Of a stretch of DNA of 33,062 nt, positions 22,501 through 30,270 are shown in pieces. The position numbers and the translations under genes were made by a program. The stretch comes from Candidatus Enterousia excrementavium (GTDB lineage: Bacteria; Pseudomonadota; Alphaproteobacteria; Rs-D84). Under the pieces are notes generated by a model that saw nothing but the letters and a program-made list of their open reading frames with translations, ran no database searches and was not told the DNA's origin. Every line of letters begins with the position of its first letter. The stretch's first letter is position 1. Location: contig JADINE010000030.1 of NCBI GenBank assembly GCA_017694175.1, forward strand, positions 1 through 33,062, given 5' to 3'.

Positions 22501-25324
22501 GGTTGATATAGTCCATATCGCCATCAGCGTGCCAACCAATTAAGTATTTTTCATTTGATGCACGGGTGGCAATGTTTGTTTGAACGCTGCGGCCAGAATT
22601 TAATTCAAACCCGTTTACGTGCAATGTTAAATTGTATGTTCCAGATGGAATGTCCCGGTTGAATTGAATGTCCAGGTTTGCGTTGCCGTCGGAATCAGTA
22701 TAAATTTCCGGTATGTCTGTGGAATATGTTTGGGCGCGGGCAACTGTGTTTTCAGACAGGCCTGTGCCAGATATGAAGGTTGGTGTGAATTGGTATCCAT
22801 CAAAATTTTTAAATGAATATTGAATTGGGGTTAATGTTGCATGCGCGGTAATTTTGCGGTTTGCAGCAGGTGTGCCAAATAAGTTTCGCAAAGATACGGT
22901 TGCACTTAAATTATCGGGTGAAATCCATCCGCCATTTTCGGATGCCCCCATAATTTTTGCGGTGATTTTCATTGTGTCTGGGGTGAATTCTTGGACTTCG
23001 AAATTTGCCATCCCCAGCATGTCGTTTAATTTGTCGGTTGATGTTAAAGAGTATAAATATGCCGTCCATGAACCCAGTGATGCATCTGTTGGAATATCGT
23101 ATTCTGCGTTGAACATGCCGTCGGCAGTTAATGAAAAACTGTGTTCGAACGCAACGCGGCCGCGTGAATCATATACTTGGATGCGCACTGGAATGCCGGA
23201 TACTGTGTCAAACGATTTGTTTTTGACTATGCCGGACAGGAAAAGTTTTTCGCCAGGACGATAAATGCCGCGATCCGAGAATACAAATGCGTTCAGTGGG
23301 GTGGCAACTTGCGAGTATGTGCCATCTATGTCAAATTTAGAATATTCAACACGTTGGTTGTACGCGTTGTATGGAATGAATGAAATATCGTTGTTGCGAC
23401 GGGCGACTATGGCCACAGGTTCGCGTGCGTTTTTGTATTCAGACCATGGAAATGCCGGAATTTCAGCGTGACCATTGGCGTCTGTGCGGCCGGCCCAAAT
23501 TGCGTTGCCATTGCGCCCCAGTATTGATATTTCGACATCGCCCGCAGGTGTCCCAGCCCCCAGATTTGATACGAAAATGTTCGATGACCCATCAAGGTTC
23601 GTTTTTCTGATGATCCCCAGGTCTGTCAATAAAATTAACCGCTTGTCACCATAATCTGTCGAGTTTTCGGTTGTGCCGGTTTGAATGATAAATATACCTG
23701 TGTTGTCGCCATATGTTCTGTCAAGGTAATCACCAAGGTCAACAGATGCATAGTTCGTTGCAAGTTTTGATGTGTTTGAAAAAGCAATGCGTTTTTGAAA
23801 TACAACGGACATATCATATGCATCAAACGACCATGATTTGAATTCCATATTTTGGGCAAATACATTATATGTTTGCGATATTAAGTGATTTATTTCCGAT
23901 GATTTTACTTTGTATAAATTTACGTATGCTGTGTCAACGCCGCCCCGTGCAACAATGCCCAATTCGCGTTTGCCAGCCAGGGATAATAATGCACCAGATC
24001 CCGCAATTTGTACAGATTGTTCGGGGTATGGAACGCGCATCACCGACGACAGGCCGTTTTTCATTGTAAATCCGGTGTTGGATTGTGCGCCTGGGGTGAT
24101 TTTAACGTATATGTAACGTGAATCTTGGTCAGATACATCATATGCAAACGCATATTGGTGTATTCCATTCGGTGTTGCGAAATCCATTGGTTTGATTGTT
24201 AATTTTTTTGATTCAGATATTACTTGATCCGTAATTTCATCATTTGCCCATGTGTGAATTATGTTGTTTTCTTGTTCGTCAGAATCGCGATATTTTGGTA
24301 ATAAATATGCAGAAATATATTCGGACCAATTTGTGTTCGATTTAGCAGCAGATGTAGTGTTTAACAATATTAACTGTTGTGCATTGCCGTCATTATTGTT
24401 TGCCACAATTGTTTCAAGTGATGAAATTTTGAATATGTTATCGGCGGATTCAATGGTTATATTTGCTGTTACTTTTTCTGTTTTGGAATCGCCTGAAATT
24501 GCCGAGACTCGATTTAATTTAAGGCGCATATTTTGCGGATCATCGGTGATTTTCACTGCGTCTGAAATTATAAATGCAGTGCGGCGAAATCTGTCGAATT
24601 TAATGTTGAATCCCAATTTTTCACCATCCAGGCGCAATGATATTTTATCTGCAAAATTGGTTGTGTCGATTTCATAATTAAATGATATTACAGCAATTCC
24701 AATAACTGATTGTTTGTTGTCGGTGGCCGGGTACAGATTGAAATTTTCAACCGTTGCGGCGATTGTCGGTGTTGTGAATGAAACGCGCATGTTGTCAATA
24801 TCAACATCGTCGTTGAACATATCGGAATCAAATTTTACCGTAAATTTTGTGTCTGCGGGCCATGCAGCATCTGGGGTGAACATGACGGCGCTGTTACCAC
24901 GCAGGTACCAGTTGCCCCGTATAAATGGGGTGATTTTTATTTTGTCTGATAAATCAGAATTATTCATATTCATTTTAAATGCCGGGGCGTACGGACCTGT
25001 TTCAACATCGTATGAAATGATGACAGACGCCGGGGCACTTAATTCGCGTGCGTTGTTAGGTTCGGGCAGGCTGTTATTTGTTGCAAAAAACATTGTGTTA
25101 TCATCATAAAAAGATGCTGTGCCGGGCGTGGTTGCGTTCCCAACGAGTTTTGTTTCATGGTCGTTTCCCGCCGCAATCTGCCACCAAACAATTGCGATAA
25201 TGCCAATTATTGCAAATATGCCAATCCAAGAAATTATCCGCATCCAACGCCGGTGACAAGGTTGCACGTTGCGGGCAGTATTACTGCGTTTTTTTGTGGT
25301 GTTGGTGCGTTTTTTATGTTGCAT
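19544..25324 (-). CDS. Bacterial alpha-2-macroglobulin (protease trap)
   Basis: A 1926-aa protein with an N-terminal basic stretch and one membrane helix (about residues 29-50, IISWIGIFAIIGIIAIVWW). A long chain of beta-sandwich (MG) domains follows, with RPGEKLFLSGIVKN-type MG2 sequence near the middle. The thioester domain has EYPCTEQLVSR with Cys1481 and Gln1484, the CxEQ thioester pair, both intact. The C-terminal receptor-like domain ends at the stop at 19544. Bacterial A2Ms trap attacking proteases at the inner membrane. Most relatives such as E. coli YfhM are lipoproteins with a lipobox Cys, whereas this one appears anchored by a transmembrane helix. An AAGGAAGGGG site lies upstream, and pbpC overlaps its end. 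At 1926 aa it is longer than the about 1650 aa of the E. coli protein. Confidence 0.93.
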   Translation of the reverse strand: MQHKKRTNTTKKRSNTARNVQPCHRRWMRIISWIGIFAIIGIIAIVWWQIAAGNDHETKLVGNATTPGTASFYDDNTMFFATNNSLPEPNNARELSAPASVIISYDVETGPYAPAFKMNMNNSDLSDKIKITPFIRGNWYLRGNSAVMFTPDAAWPADTKFTVKFDSDMFNDDVDIDNMRVSFTTPTIAATVENFNLYPATDNKQSVIGIAVISFNYEIDTTNFADKISLRLDGEKLGFNIKFDRFRRTAFIISDAVKITDDPQNMRLKLNRVSAISGDSKTEKVTANITIESADNIFKISSLETIVANNNDGNAQQLILLNTTSAAKSNTNWSEYISAYLLPKYRDSDEQENNIIHTWANDEITDQVISESKKLTIKPMDFATPNGIHQYAFAYDVSDQDSRYIYVKITPGAQSNTGFTMKNGLSSVMRVPYPEQSVQIAGSGALLSLAGKRELGIVARGGVDTAYVNLYKVKSSEINHLISQTYNVFAQNMEFKSWSFDAYDMSVVFQKRIAFSNTSKLATNYASVDLGDYLDRTYGDNTGIFIIQTGTTENSTDYGDKRLILLTDLGIIRKTNLDGSSNIFVSNLGAGTPAGDVEISILGRNGNAIWAGRTDANGHAEIPAFPWSEYKNAREPVAIVARRNNDISFIPYNAYNQRVEYSKFDIDGTYSQVATPLNAFVFSDRGIYRPGEKLFLSGIVKNKSFDTVSGIPVRIQVYDSRGRVAFEHSFSLTADGMFNAEYDIPTDASLGSWTAYLYSLTSTDKLNDMLGMANFEVQEFTPDTMKITAKIMGASENGGWISPDNLSATVSLRNLFGTPAANRKITAHATLTPIQYSFKNFDGYQFTPTFISGTGLSENTVARAQTYSTDIPEIYTDSDGNANLDIQFNRDIPSGTYNLTLHVNGFELNSGRSVQTNIATRASNEKYLIGWHADGDMDYINRNTTRKINFVAIDHTATPTTANDLTIRLVKQETQTTLVKDYNNIYKYQTTTHDKIISQNPINIPTDGTTITLDTSTSGTYVLQVLDASNKILANAKYFVAGTTNDTLQTDTNADLQIKLNSSEYAPGADIEISITAPYSGAGLITIERDKVYAYKWFRTTSASSIQHITVPNDFAGTGYVNVSFVRDINSRDIFTTPYAYAVAPFSANTSAHKINVKLTAPDTVRDNKLAIQYTTNKNARLMIFAVNTGILQVANYQIPNPLAHFFQKSALQVDTFQILSLLLPEYNVLREYAKTGGGDFGGGSALEPIVQNPFARSTLPPVAFYSGIVDARANATGTVNFDIPEYFNGELTIFAVAANTTSVGSSDTTTLVQSPIVISTSAPLMAAPGDEFEINSVVTNMTDIPNANTSVTVTATGGIKIAAQGASNANIPTNGEHLFTFPATAGDTLGNSDLIVTATTSDKSDSSITRTSHTTLSVRPATTYQTKIKSDMINSPNFKISDFYTPMYPEYATRRLYISSGTDAMILPLFEYLAHYEYPCTEQLVSRAMPYAIMPSSQILGTTFQDSEKHILETINTLKNRQNNDGSFALWAGDANNGETQYSPDTANLTAYVTEFLTIARDAGFDIPHEMLSRAVDYLRTFAGGTITDPSYARAAARAIYVISENDYVTTSYIDSFTQYANESMKDWESDVTGAYIAAAYKIMKQDDQARDLIAKYKLSSNPDFEYRGLFDNNVANDAMYYYITRKYFTPQNPMESNALRTYIAAGDYSAYTSAATIMAMAGTINNAKMPSITVTTNAPTAPIVKAQSTTTTVEIPTDATEIEINCPDCSQDAPLFFTLLQSGYPTESHPETHGIDITREYFDMDGNRINSANIGDTVTVKISARTRGDVNNADNVVITDLLPGGFIANPDSISGDMEYAQFREDRVLIFTDLNRDTLNFTYTAQIGAAGKFTVPPIAAQSMYNPAINARGDIATFTVINESVQ

Positions 25325-25351
25325 GAAATAACCCCTTCCTTGGATGAATTT

Positions 25352-25380
25352 ATATTAAATGTGAAATGATGAAAAGACAA
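25352..25380 (-). promoter_or_regulatory. Promoter of the A2M-pbpC operon
   Basis: On the minus strand TTGTCT (25375-25380) and TAATAT (25352-25357) are 17 nt apart. The leader of about 20 nt carries the AAGGAAGGGG site before the ATG at 25324. Confidence 0.55.
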
Positions 25381-25499
25381 GAAATAATTAATTTTTTGCG
25401 CGGGCTTTTTTTGCCCTTAGGATTTTTGTCGTAAAACCGGGGCCTGTTCATCAGAGGGCGAGAGATGCGTGTATTTGCCATTAGCCAAAGGAGTGTACC

Positions 25500-26111
25500 G
25501 TGATATACGGCTATATACGTGTGTCTACTGACCACCAAACGACAGAAAATCAGCGCTTTGAAATTCAAAAATTTTGCGAAAAACAAGAAATTGTTGTTGA
25601 TTGCTGGATAGAAGAAACCATTTCATCAACCAAAGATTTAAACAAAAGAAAATTGGGGCGTTTAATAAAACGTATTCAAAAAGATGATTTGATAATTGCA
25701 TCGGAATTATCACGATTGGGGCGCAATTTGCTGCAAATCATGGGTATTTTACATCATTGTATGAACATAGGGGCACGCATTTGGACAATTAAGGATAATT
25801 ATCGATTGGGGTCTGATATTACAAGCAAAGTGTTGGCATTTGCGTTCGGATTGTCGGCTGAAATTGAACGAAACCTTATTTCACAACGAACCAGAGAGGC
25901 TTTGGCGCGTGTGCGTGCCGAAGGCGGGCGGGTTGGACGCCCCAGGGGCAGTCGAAATGCATGCAAACTTGAAGGACGCGAGAAGTACATTGTGCAAAAA
26001 TTGTCAGAAGGCAGTAAGAAAAATGCTATTGCCCGCAGGTTACATGTGCACCGGGATACTTTAACCAGATTTATCGAGCAACGGGGATTAAAATCAGAGA
26101 CAAATGGATAG
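25500..26111 (+). CDS. Serine site-specific recombinase, Mpi/Pin-type invertase
   Basis: A 203-aa small serine recombinase. The resolvase/invertase catalytic domain (about 1-140) has YIRVSTDHQ with nucleophile Ser9, the ELSRLGRN motif with the conserved Arg residues, and FGLSAEIERNLISQRT at the start of the long E helix. A C-terminal helix-turn-helix (AIARRLHVHRDTLTRFIEQ) binds DNA. The pattern (MIYGYIRVST, then TENQRFEI, and IKDNYRLG with SKVLAFAFGLSAEIERN) is strikingly like the Bacteroides master invertase Mpi, which flips several promoters at distant sites. Translation starts at GTG 25500 with AAAGGAG 7-8 nt before it. It sits alone between the A2M and rpsB operons. I found no convincing pair of inverted crossover sites next to it, so its targets would be elsewhere or it may be mobile. 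Confidence 0.9.
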   Translation: MIYGYIRVSTDHQTTENQRFEIQKFCEKQEIVVDCWIEETISSTKDLNKRKLGRLIKRIQKDDLIIASELSRLGRNLLQIMGILHHCMNIGARIWTIKDNYRLGSDITSKVLAFAFGLSAEIERNLISQRTREALARVRAEGGRVGRPRGSRNACKLEGREKYIVQKLSEGSKKNAIARRLHVHRDTLTRFIEQRGLKSETNG

Positions 26112-26157
26112 AGGTGAACAAGTGGATTGTATTCTGTCAATTGTTGTCAAATTTTGC

Positions 26158-26186
26158 TTGATTTTTGTACAAAATTGGTCTATTAT
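26158..26186 (+). promoter_or_regulatory. Promoter of the rpsB-tsf operon
   Basis: TTGATT (26158-26163) and TATTAT (26181-26186) with a 17-nt spacer. The start near 26193 leaves a leader of about 110 nt before rpsB. Confidence 0.7.
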
Positions 26187-26192
26187 CCGGCT

Positions 26193-26302
26193 ACACGTTT
26201 CGGCGTGAAGAACACAGTCGTTCAGTAAACGATTTTCTGTCCAAATGAAAATTTGGTTTTTCCGAACGACGAGGATAACAACAGAAAACAAAGGATATTA
26301 AA
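26193..26302 (+). promoter_or_regulatory. Structured rpsB leader, candidate S2 autoregulatory RNA
   Basis: GTCGTTC (26217-26223) pairs perfectly with GAACGAC (26264-26270). Inside lies CCAAAT-GAAA-ATTTGG (26241-26256), a perfect hairpin with a GNRA tetraloop. A local hairpin TCGTT/AACGA (26218-26232) would compete for the 5' arm, giving two exclusive folds. S2 is known to repress its own operon through leader structures in some bacteria. The link here is by position only. Confidence 0.6.
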
Positions 26303-27169
26303 ATGGCTCTGCCTACATTTACTATGCAGCAGTTGATGGAAGCTGGCGTGCATTTCGGGCACCACACACGTCGCTGGAATCCACTGATGACACCGTATGT
26401 TTATGGTGTAAAAGATAAAATTCACATTATCAATTTGAATAAAACTGCACCGTTGTTGCATCGCGCGTTGGTTGCGTTGGAAGCAATCGCGGCCGCTGGG
26501 GGCAAAGTGTTGTTTGTCGCAACAAAGCACCAGGCAAAAGATATTGTTAAAGATGCGGCTGAACGTTGCGGACAGTTTTATGTTAATAACCGTTGGTTGG
26601 GCGGTATGTTGACCAACTGGACAACTGTTTCACAGTCCATTCGCCGTTTGAAAAAAATGGAATCTGATATTGAAAATGCCGATAAATTGGGATTAACCAA
26701 AAAAGAAGTTGGCGTTATGACCAAAGAAGTTGCCAAATTGCGCGAAATCTTTGGCGGCATTTTGGAAATGCACGGTACACCACAGGCTATGATTGTGATC
26801 GATGTGCCACGTGAAATGAATGCTGTGCGCGAAGCGAAAAATTTGGATATTCCAACAATCGCCATTTGCGATACGAATGCAAATCCTGAATTGGTGGATT
26901 ATCCGGTTCCGGGCAATGATGATGCTGCACGTGCAACACAATTGTATTGTGATTTGTTCGTGGATGCGATTTTGTCTGGTATCGAAAAACGTTTGGGCGG
27001 ACCGGCCGGTAAAAAAGTTGAATCCGATATGTCTGATGCAGATGATGCGGCCGATGAATTTGAAGCGGATGTGAAAGATAAAGAAGCCCAACAAAAATCT
27101 AAGATGTCCGAAGCCCGCGCAGAACGTCGTGGTAAATTGATGGAAAAGGCTGAAAAAGCCGATAAATAA
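26303..27169 (+). CDS. rpsB: 30S ribosomal protein S2
   Basis: A 288-aa uS2, beginning MALPTFTMQQLMEAGVHFGH and containing HHTRRWNPLMTPYVYG, the RRLGGxLTNW-like NNRWLGGMLTNW and DTNANPELVDYPVPGNDDA, all hallmark S2 motifs. After about 230 there is a charged tail (DDAADEFEADVKDKEAQ, ending KAEKADK) longer than in E. coli (241 aa), as in other alphaproteobacteria. S2 joins the 30S subunit late and is needed for S1 binding. The gene follows the leader structure and is cotranscribed with tsf 85 nt downstream. Confidence 0.97.
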   Translation: MALPTFTMQQLMEAGVHFGHHTRRWNPLMTPYVYGVKDKIHIINLNKTAPLLHRALVALEAIAAAGGKVLFVATKHQAKDIVKDAAERCGQFYVNNRWLGGMLTNWTTVSQSIRRLKKMESDIENADKLGLTKKEVGVMTKEVAKLREIFGGILEMHGTPQAMIVIDVPREMNAVREAKNLDIPTIAICDTNANPELVDYPVPGNDDAARATQLYCDLFVDAILSGIEKRLGGPAGKKVESDMSDADDAADEFEADVKDKEAQQKSKMSEARAERRGKLMEKAEKADK

Positions 27170-27187
27170 TTCGGATGAAAATAAGTC

Positions 27188-27218
27188 GGTGTTGGTCGGA
27201 CAAGATTCGACCAATACC
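27188..27218 (+). promoter_or_regulatory. Intercistronic hairpin between rpsB and tsf
   Basis: GGTGTTGGTCG and CGACCAATACC form an 11-bp stem (one G-U) around a 9-nt loop. No T-run follows, so it is not a standard terminator. An attenuator or RNase III-type processing site is possible. Confidence 0.65.
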
Positions 27219-27254
27219 AGTTGATAAAGATACATTTAATATATGGGGGAAATT

Positions 27255-28124
27255 ATGGCAGAAGTAACCGCAAAGTTGATTCAGGAATTACGCGAAAAAA
27301 CATCCGCAGGTATGATGGATTGTAAAAAAGCGTTGGTCGAAAATAATGGTGATATCGAAGCCGCTGCTGATTGGTTGCGCCAAAAAGGTATTGTAAAGGC
27401 TGCGTCAAAAGCTGGGCGTGTGGCGGCATCTGGGTTGGTGACTGTTGTGAAATGCGACGATATGGGATGCGTGGTTGAAGTTAACGCAGAAACTGATTTC
27501 GTTGCGAAAAATGATAAATTCCAAAAATTGGTTGCTGATATCGCGAATAAAGCCGCTGAATTAAAGGGTGATTTTGATGCCACTATGGAAGCGGTTAAAG
27601 ATGATATTGCTGCGACAATTTCCACAATTGGTGAAAATATGAACCTGCGGCGCATCGCAAAGGTTACAGGTGATCATGTTTATTCGTATATTCACAATGC
27701 GCTGGTGCCGGGTATGGGGCAGATTGGTGTTGTGGTCGCGATTAACGGTGATTCTGATAAAATCGATGAAATCGGTAACAAGGTCGCAATGCATATTGCC
27801 GCAAATAAACCTGAATTTATGACAATCGAAGATGTTGACCCTGCGGCTGTGGAACGCGAAAAGAAAGTGTTTATTGAATCTGGGGCAACAGCGGGCAAGC
27901 CTGAACAGGTTGTTGAAAAAATGGTTCAGGGGCGTATTCATAAATATTATGCCGAAACTGTTTTGGAAGAACAGCCGTTCGTTATGGATCCATCCAAGAC
28001 CGTTAAACAGGTTGTCGAAGAAGCGGGTGGAAAATTGGCTGGATTTGCGTATTTCGTTTTGGGCGAAGGTATTCAGAAACGTGAAGATAACTTGGCCGAC
28101 GAAGTCGCAAAAATGTTATCATAA
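27255..28124 (+). CDS. tsf: Elongation factor Ts
   Basis: A 289-aa guanine nucleotide exchange factor for EF-Tu. I chose the ATG at 27255, not the in-frame ATG at 27243, because GGGGGA (27246-27250) then stands as the ribosome binding site and the protein begins MAEVTAKLIQELREKTSAG as in the family. The N-terminal UBA-like domain has MMDCKKAL and AAADWLRQKG. The core has CVVEVNAETDFVAKN, the TDF loop that inserts into EF-Tu, and a C-terminal module around DPSKTVKQVV. Length is close to the 283 aa of E. coli. It is the second gene of the rpsB operon and is followed by a terminator. Confidence 0.97.
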   Translation: MAEVTAKLIQELREKTSAGMMDCKKALVENNGDIEAAADWLRQKGIVKAASKAGRVAASGLVTVVKCDDMGCVVEVNAETDFVAKNDKFQKLVADIANKAAELKGDFDATMEAVKDDIAATISTIGENMNLRRIAKVTGDHVYSYIHNALVPGMGQIGVVVAINGDSDKIDEIGNKVAMHIAANKPEFMTIEDVDPAAVEREKKVFIESGATAGKPEQVVEKMVQGRIHKYYAETVLEEQPFVMDPSKTVKQVVEEAGGKLAGFAYFVLGEGIQKREDNLADEVAKMLS

Positions 28125-28147
28125 TAGTTTTAATGTTAATGATATTG

Positions 28148-28174
28148 AAAAATCCGGCATTCGCCGGATTTTTC
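28148..28174 (+). terminator. Terminator of the rpsB-tsf operon
   Basis: AAAAATCCGGC and GCCGGATTTTT form a perfect 11-bp stem with loop ATTC and a T-run, 23 nt after the tsf stop. The same core (AATCCGGC) is used in the terminator at 9257-9283. Confidence 0.9.
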
Positions 28175-28193
28175 TAAAAACAGGTTGGTTGGC

Positions 28194-28589
28194 ATGGAAA
28201 AATACAATATTAAATCGACTTTTACTTTGGGTAATCAGGTTGTGCATGTGGGATTGGAAAATCGCCAGCAATCCAAGGATGTTTTATTGCCGATTAAGTT
28301 TGCGCCCGTTTTGACCAAAGGGGAAAAATTTACTATCTTTACGGCCGAGAATAAACCTGATTTACATATTGCGTATAAATTTGGAAAAAATTTGTGTTTT
28401 GCTGTGGCGCCATGTGACGAAATGCGTGCGCGCACGATGTATGATATGTTGCCCGGAATTCGGCGATTCAAATTGGATAAAATTGCAGTGCGTTTGGCTG
28501 TGTGGCGGGCGATAAGGGCGAACAAAATTAAAACCACAGGCAGTTTTATCAAAAATGTTTTGGCGTTACAGGCGCAAAATCAAAAATAA
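28194..28589 (+). CDS. Hypothetical protein (131 aa)
   Basis: I do not recognise this gene. The ATG at 28194 has an AGG 9 nt upstream; a TTG three codons earlier is possible but less likely. The protein has a beta-rich first half (FTLGNQVVHVGLENRQQSK, then LLPIKFAPVLTKGEKFTIF) and a basic helical C-terminal part (KLDKIAVRLAVWRAIRANKI), with no signal peptide or membrane segment, so it should be cytoplasmic. The basic tail could contact nucleic acid, but this is only suggestive. It follows the tsf terminator by 20 nt with no clear promoter and ends at a weak terminator-like hairpin (28599-28613). Confidence 0.7.
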   Translation: MEKYNIKSTFTLGNQVVHVGLENRQQSKDVLLPIKFAPVLTKGEKFTIFTAENKPDLHIAYKFGKNLCFAVAPCDEMRARTMYDMLPGIRRFKLDKIAVRLAVWRAIRANKIKTTGSFIKNVLALQAQNQK

Positions 28590-28598
28590 ATCTGTGAT

Positions 28599-28620
28599 GG
28601 GGGCGTGGCCCCCGTTATTA
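28599..28620 (+). terminator. Weak terminator-like hairpin
   Basis: GGGGGC-GTG-GCCCCC followed by GTTATTATTTT. The stem is strong but short and the T-run is interrupted, so termination would be partial. Confidence 0.5.
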
Positions 28621-28678
28621 TTTTATGGAAAATTAGCGTGTGGCATGGTATTTTAAGTGGTAAAGGGATATTTGTAAT

Positions 28679-29056
28679 ATGCAAAGGTATATTGTAGACG
28701 ACGTAAGGGATAATGGGTTGTTTGCATCGGTGACAATGCATAATCACGGGTACAGGGGGCATCAGGCGTTTCCGTCCGGTTTTGCGCGTGGTATGAAAAA
28801 AGGCGATCGGTTGGTTGGCATTGGGCAAAGTTTGCCTGTGGTGTGGACTTATCGTGACAGAATTCATATGCTGATGGAACCGGTAAGTGATTACGGAATT
28901 AGAACATTTGTGACCGAGAAATTAGGAATGATGGACGGGATACATTTCAGATGGGTTTTGTGTCGGGCATTGTTGGGGTGTGGCATTATGCCGACGATGT
29001 CTGTATCAAATAATTTGCGGCTGTATTTGGCGAATAAACGGGGGTGGCAACGGTGA
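28679..29056 (+). CDS. Hypothetical protein (125 aa) upstream of tyrS
   Basis: I do not recognise this protein. It starts MQRYIVDDVRDNGLFASVTM with AAAGGGA about 11 nt upstream and contains HNHGYRGHQAFPSGFARGM, KKGDRLVGIGQSL and a C-terminal helix FRWVLCRALLGCG. It has no signal peptide and no clear membrane helix. The two His and aromatic residues near the start (HNHGYRGH) might bind metal, but nothing else supports this. Its TGA overlaps the GTG start of tyrS (GTGA), implying translational coupling, so its product may be needed in step with tyrosyl-tRNA synthetase or the arrangement may be accidental. Confidence 0.7.
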   Translation: MQRYIVDDVRDNGLFASVTMHNHGYRGHQAFPSGFARGMKKGDRLVGIGQSLPVVWTYRDRIHMLMEPVSDYGIRTFVTEKLGMMDGIHFRWVLCRALLGCGIMPTMSVSNNLRLYLANKRGWQR

Positions 29057-30270
29057 AAAACGGATTATTACAGGAATTGGAAGCACGCGGTTTTATTAAT
29101 CAATCATCCAATTTGGATGGGTTGAATGATGCGTTGAATACAGGGCGTGTGGTTGGATATTGGGGAACTGACCCAACGGGGGATTCGCTGCATGTTGGGC
29201 ATTTGGCGTCGCTGATGTTGATGCGTTGGTTCCAAAAATATGGACACAAACCAATTTTGTTGGTTGGTGGGGCGACTGGGCGTATTGGCGATCCGTCCGG
29301 CCGCGACAAGGGACGTCCGATGTTAACTGATGAGCAAATTGTGCATAATTGCGACGGGTTGCGCAAATCTATATCAAAATTTATCAAAGTTGGTGATGGT
29401 GAAACAGATGCCATAATGGTTGATAACTATGATTGGATGAAAGGTTACAGCCATATGGATTTTTTGCGCGAATATGGAACTGATTTTACTGTGCCGCGCA
29501 TGTTGTCAATGGAAAGTGTGCGCAGACGTCTGGAAAACGGAATGACGTTTTTGGAATTTAATTATATGACTTTCCAGGCGGTGGATTTTTTAACGTTAAA
29601 TAAAAAATACAATTGTACGTTGCAATTCTGTGGCGCTGACCAATGGGGCAACAGCATTATGGGCGTTGAATTGGTGCGAAAAAAATTGGGCAAAGAAGTA
29701 TTCGTGTTGTCGACTGCGTTAATTACAGATTCACGGGGTGAAAAAATTGGAAAATCCGCAGGTAATGCAGTGTGGGTGAATGAAGATAAAACGTCGCCGT
29801 ATGAATATTATCAATATTTTCGCAATACGCCCGATGATTTGGTGGAAAAATTTTTGAAAATCTTTACAGAAATTCCATTGGATGAAATTGGGGAACTGGC
29901 AAAATTGCAGGGCGCAGAGTTGAATTCTGTGAAACGCAAATTGGCGTTTGCTGCAACTGAAATCGCACATGGGCATGATGCTGCTGTGGCGGCGGAAAGT
30001 GCGGCTGATGCGTTGTTTGGTGGCGGAAAGAATTCTGATAGTGTGCCAAGTGTGGAAATTGAAAAATTTGATGCGATGGGAATAGTTGATTTCCTGTGCG
30101 CGATAAAAATGTTCGCGTCTAGATCCGAGGCCCGGCGCATGATAGAACAGGGCGGAATTCAGATTGACGGGAATAAAGTTACTGATTGGAAAGCGGTGAT
30201 TAAACCGGCTGATGAAATTATGGTGCAAAAAGGTAAAAAAACGTTTTTACGTGTTGTGGTAAAACATTAA
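29053..30270 (+). CDS. tyrS: Tyrosyl-tRNA synthetase (TyrRS type 1)
   Basis: A 405-aa class I synthetase that charges tRNA-Tyr. I start at GTG 29053 (MKNGLLQELEARGFINQSS), with GGGGG 8 nt upstream and overlap with the previous stop; the GTG at 29044 is a less likely alternative. The Rossmann domain has GTDPTGDSLHVGHL, with HVGH as the HIGH motif. QFCGADQWGNSIMG is the TyrRS tyrosine and tRNA region. KIGKSAG is the KMSKS loop with Gly in place of the second Ser-type position. A C-terminal S4-like domain (about 335-405, ARRMIEQGGIQIDG) binds the tRNA. The final TAA overlaps the next ATG (TAATG). Confidence 0.96.
   Translation: MKNGLLQELEARGFINQSSNLDGLNDALNTGRVVGYWGTDPTGDSLHVGHLASLMLMRWFQKYGHKPILLVGGATGRIGDPSGRDKGRPMLTDEQIVHNCDGLRKSISKFIKVGDGETDAIMVDNYDWMKGYSHMDFLREYGTDFTVPRMLSMESVRRRLENGMTFLEFNYMTFQAVDFLTLNKKYNCTLQFCGADQWGNSIMGVELVRKKLGKEVFVLSTALITDSRGEKIGKSAGNAVWVNEDKTSPYEYYQYFRNTPDDLVEKFLKIFTEIPLDEIGELAKLQGAELNSVKRKLAFAATEIAHGHDAAVAAESAADALFGGGKNSDSVPSVEIEKFDAMGIVDFLCAIKMFASRSEARRMIEQGGIQIDGNKVTDWKAVIKPADEIMVQKGKKTFLRVVVKH

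Noticed and set aside
25396..25425. GGGC-TTTTTTT-GCCC hairpin before the recombinase
   Set aside because: The stem is only 4 bp with a T-loop and lacks a following T-run. It is too weak to call a terminator or a crossover site.
25380..26302. Inverted repeats for promoter inversion around the recombinase gene
   Set aside because: I compared the flanks on both sides and saw no repeat pair longer than a few bases, so no invertible segment is claimed here.
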